A stretch of 64,000 nt of DNA from Flavobacterium caeni (GTDB taxonomy: Bacteria; Bacteroidota; Bacteroidia; Flavobacteriales; Flavobacteriaceae), in assembly GCF_900101895.1 (NCBI RefSeq), contig NZ_FMVF01000003.1, positions 105,215 through 169,214 on the forward strand, written 5' to 3'. A program made the translations under genes and the position numbers. Below are positions 17,772 through 27,046 of this stretch, one piece after another (positions within the stretch are counted from its first letter, which is position 1; each line of letters begins with the position of its first letter). The notes under the pieces were generated by a model. It did not search any database. It saw only the letters and a program-made list of their open reading frames with translations, and was not told where the DNA came from.

Positions 17772-20444
17772 TTATTTCTTGATCAACTTTTCAGTCTTTG
17801 TCGATCCGTCTTTTGTCGTGTAACGCAGCAGGTAGATTCCGTCAGAAAGTTCAGAAAGGTTGACTTGGTTTGCCGTTACGGACATGCTTTTTACCAGTTT
17901 TCCTTCCAATGTGAACAAGCTGGCCGATTGCGTTTCTGTAGAAAAAGAGATCTTGTCATCGGCCGGGTTCGGATAAAATCCTGCCGTATTTGCCTTATTC
18001 GGATTGACGAGTCCTAAAGTGCCGTCGGTTCCGAATTTGGCCAATGCGTGGTCAAAACTGTTCATTATGGCATCGGTCGTATAGCCACAAGTCAGTATGC
18101 GGTTGTCTGCCGTGAACAGTGAGGTCGATAGTTTGTCGTTTGTCCCTGAAAAGTCGGTAATCATGATGCCGTCCGGGGCAAACGTAGTATCGGGTGTCCC
18201 GTCGCTGTTGTATTTTGCCAGCGCGAAATTGGAATTGTCGCCATAAGACGTTCCCGAAACAAGGAACTTTTGGTTGGAGAGCACCTTGATGTCGGCCAGG
18301 CGTGATTCGCCTTCGATGTCGGTATCGATCCTTCCGCCACTGCCGAAAGCATTATCGATCGTTCCGTTGGCATTGAATCTCATGACGATGAATTTGTAAT
18401 TGGCATCCGAATAGTTCAGATTGTCTGCCAGTCCGGCCAAAATCTTCCCGTCACTTTGCGTATCGAGTGCCATGATGCTGCCGTCGCCCTCGGGAAGCAC
18501 GCCGTCATATACGCCGCCATTGGCAAAAGAAGTATCGAGCGCACCATTGATCGTGTATTTGAGCAACGTATAATGATTTGGCGTTCCCCAACTGCTGCCG
18601 CCGGCCAGGATTTTACCATCGGCCAGGATTTTCAGTGCGGTAATCTCTTCGTTGACGCTGCCCGATCCAGCCGTAGAATAACCGCCGACGCCAAAAGTGG
18701 TATCGATCGAACCGTTTGAATTGAGCCTCGCCAGGAAATAGTTGTGACTCGTGACGTCGTTGATGTCGGAGAAATTTCTTCCGGCAATCAATATTTTTCC
18801 CGTTGACAAAATCTTCATCTGATTGAGCGTCGAACCAAATTCCTCAAAATCATCCGAGAGTTGGGAAGAATCAAAAGTAGTATCGAGCGAACCGTCTGTG
18901 TTCAATCGGAACACATACATGTAGATGCCATTGCTGCCGCCGGCAATAATCTTACCGTTGGTTTGTATGGCTACCGCTGCAACAGCTCCATCTTTGGGAA
19001 GGATCACTTTGCCGCCGTTGCCGAAAGCGGTGTCCAATGTCCCATCCGGATTGTAACGAAGTACGGTACCGTAATAATCATCGTTGGCCAGAGTAACACC
19101 ACCGACAATGATTTTCCCGTCGGTTTGCAGCGCCATGGCAGTGGCGGCATCGTAGCTGTTGTAAATGAAATTCATGAATTTTGTACCATCGTCGTCAAAG
19201 GTAGCGTCGAGCGATCCATCGGCATTGAAACGTGCCATGGCGATGCGGTTTTCTGAAAAACTCATTTCACTGTTGCCCGAAATCAGGATCTTGGTTCCGA
19301 TGATGTCGAAATCGCGGCCAAAATCACTGCCGTCGCCATAAGAGAAAATCTTTGAGCCGTCACCGTCAAAAGTGGCGTCGAGCGATCCGTTGGCGTTGTA
19401 ACGTATCATGAAAACATCCTGGGAATTGTCTGCGGAGTAACTGAATCGGTTGATGGCAAATATCTTTCCATCGGGTTGGATTTTCATTTTTCCATCGCCG
19501 TTCGAAGAATCGATATTCACCGCAGTTGTCGTATTTCCACCCGTACCGAAAGTATTGTCGGTGGTGCCGTTGGCGTTGATTCTGCCGGTAATCATGCGTG
19601 TTGGCGAATACAAGCGTCCGTTGTAGACGATCTTTCCGTCTGGCTGAACCGCCACATCGTAAAGGTTTGCGGCATTGGTAAACGTAAAGATTTTTTTACC
19701 CGTACTGTTGAAACTGGTGTCGAGCGAACCGTTGGCATTGTGGCGCGTGATGAAAAAATTATCCGTGGCCGCCGCCAGCGTATAACCGCCCACGAGTATT
19801 TTTCCGTCGCCTTGAAGCGTTACCGATACCGGCTTGTCGGCCGCGTTGACATTGGTGACGATTGTGCCGTCGCCGTCAAAGGAAGTATCGGGAAAACCGT
19901 CTGTAGTGAAACGCATCAATCGGTAGTCTTCGTAGGGTGAATTGGCATATTCGGTCAAAGCGACAATTTTTCCGTCGGTTTGGATGGCCACGTCTACGAG
20001 CCTGCGCGAAACATTGGCTTCGGGCGTGTAGATCAGGCCGTCGTCGTCAAACGTGGTATCCAGGGTTCCGTTGTTGTTGTAGCGCGCCATTGCGATTTCT
20101 CCGTCGAAACCTCCGCCAACGACGATTTTTCCGTCGGTTTGGACCGCTACCGCAAAATAATGATCGGCATATTCGTTGATGATGTTGCCGCCATTAAAGC
20201 CAGTGTCGGTTGACCCGTCTGCATTGACACGGCATACGAAGCCCCTGGATCTGTGGCCATCGGCTACATGTCCGGCCATCACTATTTTTCCGTCCGATTG
20301 CAAAGCCTGGCAAGTGACGTTGAAAGTGGCATTCGAGACATTGGTCACCACTTTACCGCCCACGCCAAAAGTAGGATCGAGTTGTGCCTGCATGGCCCCG
20401 ACAGATAACAGCCCTGCAAAAATTGAAAGTAAATTTTTCTTCAT
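17772..20444 (-). CDS. Delta-60 repeat T9SS-secreted protein
   Basis: The 890-residue protein starts with a signal peptide (MKKNLLSIFAGLLSVGAMQAQ). About fifteen repeats of 50-55 residues follow, with the core DGKIxxGG...RYNxNGxLDTTFxxxG. This is the delta-60 repeat (TIGR02608), expected to fold as a beta-propeller-like solenoid. The last 75 residues (FYPNPADDKISFSTE..., ending TKTEKLIKK) are a type A T9SS sorting domain (TIGR04183), so the protein should be secreted or surface-bound. The function is unknown; relatives are common in Bacteroidota. It converges on the Nudix gene. The repeats are diverged at DNA level, unlike those of the adhesin at the window start. Confidence 0.88.
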   Translation of the reverse strand: MKKNLLSIFAGLLSVGAMQAQLDPTFGVGGKVVTNVSNATFNVTCQALQSDGKIVMAGHVADGHRSRGFVCRVNADGSTDTGFNGGNIINEYADHYFAVAVQTDGKIVVGGGFDGEIAMARYNNNGTLDTTFDDDGLIYTPEANVSRRLVDVAIQTDGKIVALTEYANSPYEDYRLMRFTTDGFPDTSFDGDGTIVTNVNAADKPVSVTLQGDGKILVGGYTLAAATDNFFITRHNANGSLDTSFNSTGKKIFTFTNAANLYDVAVQPDGKIVYNGRLYSPTRMITGRINANGTTDNTFGTGGNTTTAVNIDSSNGDGKMKIQPDGKIFAINRFSYSADNSQDVFMIRYNANGSLDATFDGDGSKIFSYGDGSDFGRDFDIIGTKILISGNSEMSFSENRIAMARFNADGSLDATFDDDGTKFMNFIYNSYDAATAMALQTDGKIIVGGVTLANDDYYGTVLRYNPDGTLDTAFGNGGKVILPKDGAVAAVAIQTNGKIIAGGSNGIYMYVFRLNTDGSLDTTFDSSQLSDDFEEFGSTLNQMKILSTGKILIAGRNFSDINDVTSHNYFLARLNSNGSIDTTFGVGGYSTAGSGSVNEEITALKILADGKILAGGSSWGTPNHYTLLKYTINGALDTSFANGGVYDGVLPEGDGSIMALDTQSDGKILAGLADNLNYSDANYKFIVMRFNANGTIDNAFGSGGRIDTDIEGESRLADIKVLSNQKFLVSGTSYGDNSNFALAKYNSDGTPDTTFAPDGIMITDFSGTNDKLSTSLFTADNRILTCGYTTDAIMNSFDHALAKFGTDGTLGLVNPNKANTAGFYPNPADDKISFSTETQSASLFTLEGKLVKSMSVTANQVNLSELSDGIYLLRYTTKDGSTKTEKLIKK

Positions 20445-20523
20445 GTTAATTTAATATATCGTTTGCGGTAAAAATAGAACAATATATGTGACAGACAACA
20501 GGAAGTTATGAACAGTTACTGTG

Positions 20524-22254
20524 CTAACGGTGAAGGCGGTAGACAGGATATTCCATGTGCGACTTTTCGTAGTGGTCGGACTGCCGGTAAATCCAATCCA
20601 ATTGCGCAGCGCCCGATTCGGCAAAGGCTTTGTCGGAGGCTTTCTTTTTTTCGAATTCCGCTTTTACCGACGGATTGTCGCGTAAGATTTCGACGGCCAA
20701 ATCCTCGAACACATAAGCCGAGAAGTATTCCTTTTGCTGCAACACCGAATCGAAGAAATTCCAGGTAAAGAACGAATCGTTGCCTTGCGGTTCCAGCATT
20801 TCCAAAATATACTTGACGCCGGGTTGTTGGGTGTCTATAAGGAAATCGCCTTTGCGGAACTTCATCTTTTGGATCTTGGTGTCGATCTTCAGTTGGCTGT
20901 GCGGATAATGTCCTTCGTAGGCCGATTTCGACGTCTTGAAATCGCCGATACGGTAACTTTCGACCTCCAACTCCGTGTCGTTTTCGAGTGGCTTCAAGAC
21001 GATGCCGTTTATTTTGAGCAAGTCGATGACGGACCACCACGATTGCGGAACCACGTAGGCTTTTGGAATGATCACCTCGACCACGGGCTTGTACTGCTTG
21101 TAGTAGGGGATCTCTCGTTGGAAAGGCTTATTTTCGTCATAAAACAACCGCGGTTTTCCCGATATTCCGCTGGGTTTGTAATCGCCTTCGAATCCCAAGA
21201 ACGGGATCGACGTCGTTTTAGATTTGTCCAGTTCCCAGAGCAACGGATATTTCATGCCGGGCTTTAAGTTGTCGAGATTCTCCCGTCGCAATTTCTTGAT
21301 CTTGGTTGCATTTTTTTCGATGTAAGCGATCGACGAAGCCATGTATTCGTAGGTTACGCCAACGCGCGATCGATAATCTTTGAGCATGTGCGTCTCGGGC
21401 ATCGATCCGACGGTGTTGAACAAGGCCGCGTAACCGGTGGAATACCGCGGGTAATCCATGAACATTTCGAATCCCGCATCGGGCTTTTCGTCGTGGATGT
21501 TCACATAGGGCACCGACGCGATGTTCTTTTGTTTCAAATCGGCCATCAACGCAGGGACCATTTCGGTGTCCCAAAAACTACCGAGCGCGCCGCCCATTTT
21601 TTGCGGATGCGTCGCGATGTAGGTAAAGGTATACTGGTAATCGGCGCCGTTACTCACGTGGTTGTCAATGAATACGTCGGGGTTGACTTTTTGAAAAATA
21701 TGTGCAAAGCTCCTTGCATTTCGCGTGTCTTGCTTGACAAAATCGCGGTTCAAGTCATAATTCCTCGCGTTGCCACGAAAGCCATATTCTTCAGGGCCAT
21801 TTTGGTTGACGCGCGAATGTGCATTTCGGTTGAGCATCCCGCCGATGTTGTAGACAGGTATGTTGACGATGACTACATTTTTCGGGGTTTTGATCTTGCC
21901 CGTGGCCAAATCGCGAAAGAACATCATCGTGGCATCGATGCCGTCGGGTTCGCCGGGATGGATGCCGTTGTTGATCAGCAAAACGGCTTTGTTTTTGCCG
22001 ATTTGGTCAAAGTCAAATTCCTTGTCGGGATTGAACGTTACAACGTGCAAAGGCTCACCCGAATCGGTCGGGCCCATTTCCTGCAAAGAAATCGTTTCGA
22101 ATTGCTGGTCGAGCTTTTTGAAGTAGGCTATGGTTTCTTGGTAGGTGGCGGTTTGGTTGCCGTTTCCGTTTTCGAAAGGCGTTTGCAAGTCGTGTTGCTT
22201 TTGGGCTGCCATAAGCGAGGTAATTAGGATGAAGACGATGGATCGAAGCTGCAT
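20524..22254 (-). CDS. Secreted M14-family zinc carboxypeptidase
   Basis: The 576-residue protein begins with a short signal peptide (MQLRSIVFILITSLMAAQ). The M14 zinc site is H99-x-x-E102 (NGIHPGEPDG) plus H199 (FIDNHVSNGAD). Between them lies N-x-x-N-Y-D-L-N-R-D-F (162-172), matching the substrate-carboxylate region. The C-terminal 200 residues are a beta-rich extension of unknown role. It should cleave peptides outside the cytoplasm. The ATG at 22254 was chosen because the 40 codons before it run into the dispersed element. The catalytic Glu is not assigned with confidence. Confidence 0.82.
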   Translation of the reverse strand: MQLRSIVFILITSLMAAQKQHDLQTPFENGNGNQTATYQETIAYFKKLDQQFETISLQEMGPTDSGEPLHVVTFNPDKEFDFDQIGKNKAVLLINNGIHPGEPDGIDATMMFFRDLATGKIKTPKNVVIVNIPVYNIGGMLNRNAHSRVNQNGPEEYGFRGNARNYDLNRDFVKQDTRNARSFAHIFQKVNPDVFIDNHVSNGADYQYTFTYIATHPQKMGGALGSFWDTEMVPALMADLKQKNIASVPYVNIHDEKPDAGFEMFMDYPRYSTGYAALFNTVGSMPETHMLKDYRSRVGVTYEYMASSIAYIEKNATKIKKLRRENLDNLKPGMKYPLLWELDKSKTTSIPFLGFEGDYKPSGISGKPRLFYDENKPFQREIPYYKQYKPVVEVIIPKAYVVPQSWWSVIDLLKINGIVLKPLENDTELEVESYRIGDFKTSKSAYEGHYPHSQLKIDTKIQKMKFRKGDFLIDTQQPGVKYILEMLEPQGNDSFFTWNFFDSVLQQKEYFSAYVFEDLAVEILRDNPSVKAEFEKKKASDKAFAESGAAQLDWIYRQSDHYEKSHMEYPVYRLHR

Positions 22255-22320
22255 GAATGTTATTGTGCGATGGGTATTTGTTGTAGGTATCAATGTTTCG
22301 ATACAAACTTTAACAATTTC

Positions 22321-22440
22321 GGCAGATTTTCTGTAATTAAAAGTCGATTTTATTTCGTTGGGGTATACTTCCAATGCCCCCTTCCCATACGGTGAAACTA
22401 CAATTTATTCGAATTCGGCTATTACAGAAAATCTATAAAC
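22321..22440 (+). repeat. Palindrome-flanked dispersed element, copy B
   Basis: CAGATTTTCTG (22323-22333) and ATTACAGAAAATCTATAA (22421-22438) flank a TGGG / CCCA stem (22359-22362, 22384-22387). Copy A has TAGGG / CCCTA at the same place. ATACTTCCAATGCCCCCTTC and ACTACAATTT align with copy A. Confidence 0.65.
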
Positions 22441-22458
22441 TTCGATTTTCAATCCAAA

Positions 22459-22917
22459 TTATTGCTTCAACCGCACCGAATCAGGCACCAAAACCGTATA
22501 ATCGCCGCCGTTTCTGATGACATCCCGAACAATACTCGAACTGATGTACGAAGTCTTGGCCGCAGTCAACAAAAACACCGTCTCGATCTTCGAGAGCAAA
22601 CGGTTGGTGTGTGCGATCGCCTTCTCGAACTCAAAGTCGGCCGGATTGCGCAGCCCGCGCAGGATAAAACCCGCTTTTTCGCGTTTGCACAAATCGATCG
22701 TCAGCCCCTCGTAGGTCACCACCGAAACGCTCGGATAGTCGGCAAAAGCCTCTTCGATGAACCGCTTGCGTTCGTCCAACGTAAACATGTATTTTTTGTC
22801 GGCGTTGATGCCAATGGCCACCACAATTTCATCGAACAGCGGAATGGCGCGTTTAATGATGTCGTAATGTCCGTTGGTGATGGGGTCGAACGAACCGGGA
22901 AATATCGCTTTTCTCAT
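22459..22917 (-). CDS. coaD: Phosphopantetheine adenylyltransferase
   Basis: The 152-residue enzyme catalyses the penultimate step of coenzyme A synthesis, forming dephospho-CoA from phosphopantetheine and ATP. It has the nucleotidyltransferase motif GSFDPITNGH (8-17) and the C-terminal I-S-S-(S/T)-x-V-R motif (YISSSIVRD). Length is typical for bacterial CoaD. It lies 84 bp downstream of ddl on the same strand and may be co-transcribed with it. Confidence 0.96.
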   Translation of the reverse strand: MRKAIFPGSFDPITNGHYDIIKRAIPLFDEIVVAIGINADKKYMFTLDERKRFIEEAFADYPSVSVVTYEGLTIDLCKREKAGFILRGLRNPADFEFEKAIAHTNRLLSKIETVFLLTAAKTSYISSSIVRDVIRNGGDYTVLVPDSVRLKQ

Positions 22918-23001
22918 AGGTGCGGGTTATACCCAAAGGTAACAAATAATTCAGCCGATGCAAGCGTTTTTAGCACCGCGCTTCCTTGCAATGGCATGGT
23001 G

Positions 23002-23991
23002 CTATCGTTTCCACAGCAACTTGCGCCGCATGGCCAGTTCGATTTCGCTGTCGAGCAAATCCGAAAACGAAAGGTTGGCGTGCGCGGCCTGTTGCGGGAA
23101 GATGCTTTGCGGCGACAGCCCCGGGTTGGTATTGATTTCGATGAAATGCGGAATGTTGTCCATGACGATGAAATCGGCGCGCGAAAACCCCGACATGCCC
23201 AGTGAATCATATACCTTGGCGGCCGTTTCACGTACTTTTTGCTCGACTTCGGCCGAGAGTCGGGCAGGGGTGATCTCTTCGGATTTGCCTTGGTATTTGG
23301 CCTCGTAATCGAAAAAGTCGTTTTGCGAGACGATTTCGGTAATGCCCAACACCGTCGTTTTCCCAAGATAGTTGAGTACACCCACCGATATTTCGGTGCC
23401 TTTGAGGAACGATTCGACCAGGATGTCGTCGTCTTCGGCAAACGCAAACGACAGCGCTTTTTTGAGTTGCGATAGGTCGTTCACCTTTGAAACGCCCAAC
23501 GAGCTGCCCGATTGGTTGGGTTTGACGAAAAACGGCAAGCCCAGTTTGGCGACGATTTCTTCGCCCGAAACCTGATCGCCTTTGGACAAATAGATCGAAT
23601 TGGCCTTGGGGATGTTGAACTTGGACAAAACCGACAATGTGTCGCGTTTGTTGAACGTAAGCGACGATTGGTAAAAACCGCATCCGGTGTACGGGATCTC
23701 GAGCAATTCCCAATACGCCTGCAGGTGGCCGTCTTCGCCCGGCGTGCCGTGTACGGTGTTCGCAATGGCGTCGAATGTGATTTTTTGGCCGTTTTTGGTG
23801 ATCGAAAAATCGCTTTTGTCGATCGGAAATTTCCGGCCGTCGACCAGCACGTTCCAGCCGTCGCGCAAGATGTGCACTTCAAAGACGTTGTATTTAGAAC
23901 GGTCGAGGTTGTTCAGGATGAGTTGTCCGCTGCGGAGCGAAATGACCGATTCGTCGGAGTAGCCGCCCATGACGACTGCAATATTTTTCAT
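23002..23991 (-). CDS. ddl: D-alanine--D-alanine ligase
   Basis: The 329-residue ATP-grasp enzyme joins two D-alanines for peptidoglycan. It shows MGGYSDE at about 8-14, the ATP-grasp segment PFFVKPNQSGSSLGV, and the C-terminal metal-binding and active-site region FSRADFIVMD...FIEINTNPGLSPQS. The start at 23991 gives MKNIAVVMGG; 48 upstream codons overlap a dispersed element and were rejected. The neighbouring PASTA gene, which also relates to the cell wall, is divergent. Confidence 0.96.
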   Translation of the reverse strand: MKNIAVVMGGYSDESVISLRSGQLILNNLDRSKYNVFEVHILRDGWNVLVDGRKFPIDKSDFSITKNGQKITFDAIANTVHGTPGEDGHLQAYWELLEIPYTGCGFYQSSLTFNKRDTLSVLSKFNIPKANSIYLSKGDQVSGEEIVAKLGLPFFVKPNQSGSSLGVSKVNDLSQLKKALSFAFAEDDDILVESFLKGTEISVGVLNYLGKTTVLGITEIVSQNDFFDYEAKYQGKSEEITPARLSAEVEQKVRETAAKVYDSLGMSGFSRADFIVMDNIPHFIEINTNPGLSPQSIFPQQAAHANLSFSDLLDSEIELAMRRKLLWKR

Positions 23992-24051
23992 GGATTGTGG
24001 TTTAAGGATATAGGGTTCGGACTTTTTGGGAACGTATTTGTGGTTCTGAAG

Positions 24052-24132
24052 CCTAGCCCCGATAGCAGTGGAAATCCTTTTGCTTGATGCTAAGAAAGCA
24101 AAAGATTGCAACGAATAGCGGGTAAAAGCTCC
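24052..24132 (+). repeat. CCTAGCCC...AGCTCC dispersed element, copy 3
   Basis: CCTAGCCCCGATAGCAGTGG then AAATCCTTTTGCTT forms a hairpin with AAAGCAAAAG. It is followed by ATTGCAACGAATAGCGG and AAAAGCTCC. It lies in the ddl/PASTA divergent gap. Confidence 0.72.
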
Positions 24133-24185
24133 CAAACAAAATTATCATTTTTTACCGAAACCAAACGAGAAACCTTTACAATTTA

Positions 24186-24193
24186 TATCTTTG
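24186..24193 (+). promoter_or_regulatory. -7 box of the PASTA-rluD operon
   Basis: TATCTTTG matches TAnnTTTG 36 bp before the PASTA ATG; the -33 box is weak. Confidence 0.55.
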
Positions 24194-24229
24194 CGACACC
24201 CGCGTTTGCCGCGCGATAAAACGACTTTT

Positions 24230-24850
24230 ATGACATTACGCAACTTCTTGACCAGCAAGACCTTTTTCATCCAGCTCGCGATCGCCCTGGGTATCATCGC
24301 CGTTGTCGGATACCTGTTTATGCATTGGCTTACCTATACCACCGACCACGGACACGAGATCACGGTGCCCGATTTGCGCGGCCTGAGCGAACAACAGGTA
24401 GAGGAAAAGCTCGACGCACTCGATTTGGGTTATGTGTTGCTCGACAGCGTCGATTTCAGGAAGGAATTCCCGAAACATTCGGTGGTGGAGCAAGACCCGA
24501 TTGCAGGCGCGAAAGTCAAGGAAGACCGCAAGATTTACATCAAGGTCAATTCGTCGGGGTTTACTACCGTACGCATTCCGAACCTGATCGAAAAAACATA
24601 CCGACAAGCCGTTCCTACGCTCAAGGCCCTTGGGCTCGAGGAAGGGAAAATCACCTACAAGCCCTACTTGGGCAAGGACATGGTGTTGGGGATGTTCTTC
24701 AACGGAAAGAAGCTCAATCCGGGCGACAAGGTGCTCAAATCTTCGAAGATCGACTTGCTGCTCGGCGACGGCAAAGTGGCTTTCGACGAAGGCGGGCTTG
24801 ACCTTGACAAAAAAGATTCCACCAGCAATGAACCATCGGCCGATGAATGA
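24230..24850 (+). CDS. Membrane-anchored PASTA domain protein
   Basis: The 206-residue protein has one N-terminal transmembrane helix (about 12-33, LAIALGIIAVVGYLFMHWL) followed by periplasmic PASTA repeats. A typical repeat reads VPDLRGLSEQQVEEKLDALDLG...SVVEQDPIAGAKVKEDRKI. Two complete repeats and a third partial one are visible. PASTA domains bind peptidoglycan fragments or beta-lactams, usually on Ser/Thr kinases or penicillin-binding proteins; here there is no kinase or transpeptidase domain. It overlaps rluD by 8 bp and is translated ahead of it. The start at 24230 directly precedes the membrane helix; an in-frame codon at 24191 lies before the predicted transcription start. Confidence 0.85.
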   Translation: MTLRNFLTSKTFFIQLAIALGIIAVVGYLFMHWLTYTTDHGHEITVPDLRGLSEQQVEEKLDALDLGYVLLDSVDFRKEFPKHSVVEQDPIAGAKVKEDRKIYIKVNSSGFTTVRIPNLIEKTYRQAVPTLKALGLEEGKITYKPYLGKDMVLGMFFNGKKLNPGDKVLKSSKIDLLLGDGKVAFDEGGLDLDKKDSTSNEPSADE

Positions 24851-25889
24851 TGAAATCGAAAACCAGGAGTTGCTAGACGACGACCTGTTCGAGCATTTCA
24901 AGTTTGAGGTGCCCAAAGGCCAAGCATTTTTGCGCATCGACAAATACCTGATGCAAATCATGCCCAATGTGACGCGCAACAAAATCCAAAAGGCGGCCGA
25001 CAATGGCAACGTCTATGTCAACGATTTGCCCATCAAGTCAAATTACAAGGTCAAACCGTTCGATGTGATCCGCATTTTGCTCGAGCATCCGCCGTTCGAG
25101 AACCGTATTGATCCCGAAGACATTCCGCTCGACATCGTCTACGAAGACGACCAACTGCTCGTGATCAACAAACCCGCAGGCCTGGTCGTGCATCCCGGCC
25201 ACGGCAATTATACCGGTACGCTGGTCAATGCGCTGGCGTTCCATTTCAAGGATCTACCGATGAATTCGAGCAATCGTCCGGGGCTCGTGCACCGCATCGA
25301 CAAAGACACGACGGGGCTTTTGGTCATCGCCAAGACCGAAAGCGCGTTGACGCATTTGGCGTTGCAGTTCGAAAAGAAAACCACCGAGCGCGAATATGTG
25401 GCGATGGTCTGGGGCAATGTCAAAGAAGACCAAGGTACGTTGGGCGGTTACATCGGACGCCATGTCAAAGACCGCATGCAGATGGCGCTTTACGACGACC
25501 CGAATATGGGAAAACCTGCCGTGACACATTACAGTGTACTCGAACGTTTTGGCTACGTGACGCTGGTGTCGTGTGTGCTCGAGACCGGGCGTACGCACCA
25601 GATCCGTGCGCACATGAAGTCGATCGGGCATCCGCTCTTTAACGATGCGCGCTATGGCGGCGATTTGATCCTGAAGGGCACGACGTTTACCAAATACAAA
25701 CAGTTCATCGACAACTGTTTCAAAGTCATGCCGCGTCAGGCGCTACACGCCAAGACACTCGGTTTTGTGCATCCCACCACCGGCGAGATGATGCGTTTTG
25801 ATACCGCGTTGCCGCAAGACATGCACGAGCTCATCGAAAAATGGCGCGGGTATTCGAAAAACCATGAAATAGACGAGGAGGAAGCCTAA
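24843..25889 (+). CDS. rluD: RluA-family pseudouridine synthase (RluD-like)
   Basis: The 348-residue protein has an S4 RNA-binding domain (about 25-85, LRIDKYLMQIMPNVTRNKIQ) and the catalytic domain. HRIDKDTTGLLVIAK carries the active-site aspartate; GRTHQIRAHM and HAKTLGFVHP are also present. It should isomerise uridines in 23S rRNA, most likely at the RluD sites, although site specificity is inferred only from domain layout and length. The ATG at 24843 overlaps the PASTA stop; an alternative ATG at 24828 would add five residues. Confidence 0.92.
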   Translation: MNDEIENQELLDDDLFEHFKFEVPKGQAFLRIDKYLMQIMPNVTRNKIQKAADNGNVYVNDLPIKSNYKVKPFDVIRILLEHPPFENRIDPEDIPLDIVYEDDQLLVINKPAGLVVHPGHGNYTGTLVNALAFHFKDLPMNSSNRPGLVHRIDKDTTGLLVIAKTESALTHLALQFEKKTTEREYVAMVWGNVKEDQGTLGGYIGRHVKDRMQMALYDDPNMGKPAVTHYSVLERFGYVTLVSCVLETGRTHQIRAHMKSIGHPLFNDARYGGDLILKGTTFTKYKQFIDNCFKVMPRQALHAKTLGFVHPTTGEMMRFDTALPQDMHELIEKWRGYSKNHEIDEEEA

Positions 25890-26396
25890 TTATTCGAATT
25901 TCCAATCCTTCATCACCACCGAGCTGATCGTTTCCTTTCTCCAGATTTCGTTGCTGGACCACTTGGCTTTGGCCGTGTGCGAATCGCTTTGCCATTTGCT
26001 GTCCTCGATCGAATAGACGAGGCTGTTGTAGACGAGTTTGCGGTCGAACGGATTCTTGATCCAAACCTGCGTGGGTTTTGCCGTACCTTTTTCGACGGTT
26101 TGACAGAATTCGATTTCGAGCGTTTTTTCGGGATGAAGATTTTCCTTGACGGAGGTCATCGAATAAACCGTATCGGCCTTGATTTCGACTTCGATCCATA
26201 CTTTTTCATGCGGATACAATTGCAGGATTTTGTCTTGCGCAAAATAAGGCCCTGGATTGACCTGTTGCACGTAAGTTTGCTTGACATTACGCGGCACGCG
26301 AAGGATGAATCCCGAACGTTCGGGGTGCAGGTTTGACTCCTGGGCATTGCTCGCTGTATATGCGACAAGCGCGCACAGGCAAATCAGTTTTTTCAT
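25890..26396 (-). CDS. Secreted protein of unknown function, 168 aa
   Basis: I do not recognise the family. The product has a signal peptide (MKKLICLCALVAYTASNAQ) and a predicted soluble domain rich in beta strands, with no cysteine pairs after the signal and no metal motif. PYFAQDKILQLYPHEKVWIEVE and VWIKNPFDRKLVYNSLVYS are its most distinctive segments. Bulky hydrophobic strand patterns suggest a compact extracytoplasmic beta domain. Its stop codon abuts that of rluD (convergent, no gap), and it lies 32 bp downstream of the broken DUF998 gene. It could be the distal gene of the minus-strand unit. Confidence 0.7.
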   Translation of the reverse strand: MKKLICLCALVAYTASNAQESNLHPERSGFILRVPRNVKQTYVQQVNPGPYFAQDKILQLYPHEKVWIEVEIKADTVYSMTSVKENLHPEKTLEIEFCQTVEKGTAKPTQVWIKNPFDRKLVYNSLVYSIEDSKWQSDSHTAKAKWSSNEIWRKETISSVVMKDWKFE

Positions 26397-26428
26397 AGCG
26401 GTTGTTTTCGTAAAGATACGAAACGCGT

Positions 26429-27046
26429 TCAATTCCTGATCAAATAACGCGAGCAGACCAAGATCCACAACAAAATCGAACCTTCTACGATGCGTTGGAA
26501 CAGCCCGGTCCAAGCGCTGTCGGGTTGCACGAAAAGCACCGCCACAAAAACAAGCGCCGTCGCTCCGCAGCCGATGCCCCAACGGGAGAGTCTTTCTGCA
26601 TTGGGCCAGCGGTGCGACACAAACCCAAGTGCGAGTACGGCAAGCGGTACGGTAAGATAGGTGAGCGCGCCCACAAGATTGTGTATGAATTGCGAAAGCG
26701 TCGGGTCGATGAATTCCTTGTTGCAGCCCGCATCGCACGGAAAGATAGCGACCGTAGCCGTGGCCAGTCCGTATCACACGCCAACCACACCAAGACCGAT
26801 GGTGGTTCCGGGATGTTTCGGAAGTTTCAGGATGGCCAGCACCGCAAACAGGAACAAGCAGATACCACTTGGGATGTACACATAAAACCGCAGGGTTTCG
26901 CCCAAAGGCGTGCCCATCGCATACGATTCGCTGATGAGTTGTGCCGCATGGTCATACCCGGGGATCGATTGTCCGCCCAGGATGACGCCGCTTACAAAAA
27001 GCAAGACGCCGAGAAAACCCAGCGCGCCCGCCCATTTTCCGATCAC
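26429..27046 (-). pseudogene. DUF998 membrane protein interrupted by one in-frame TGA
   Basis: From a GTG at 27046 the frame codes a DUF998-type polytopic membrane protein (PGYDHAAQLISESYAMGTPLG, several hydrophobic helices). A TGA at 26776-26774 stops it after 90 residues. The same frame then continues without further stops for 115 codons (YGLATATVAIFPCDAGC, then HNLVGALTYLTVPLAVLALG) to a normal stop at 26429. Together the pieces make a full-length protein of about 205 codons. A single nonsense change, a sequencing error or readthrough are all possible. The GTG overlaps the stop of the metallopeptidase gene by GTGA, so translation is coupled. Confidence 0.8.
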
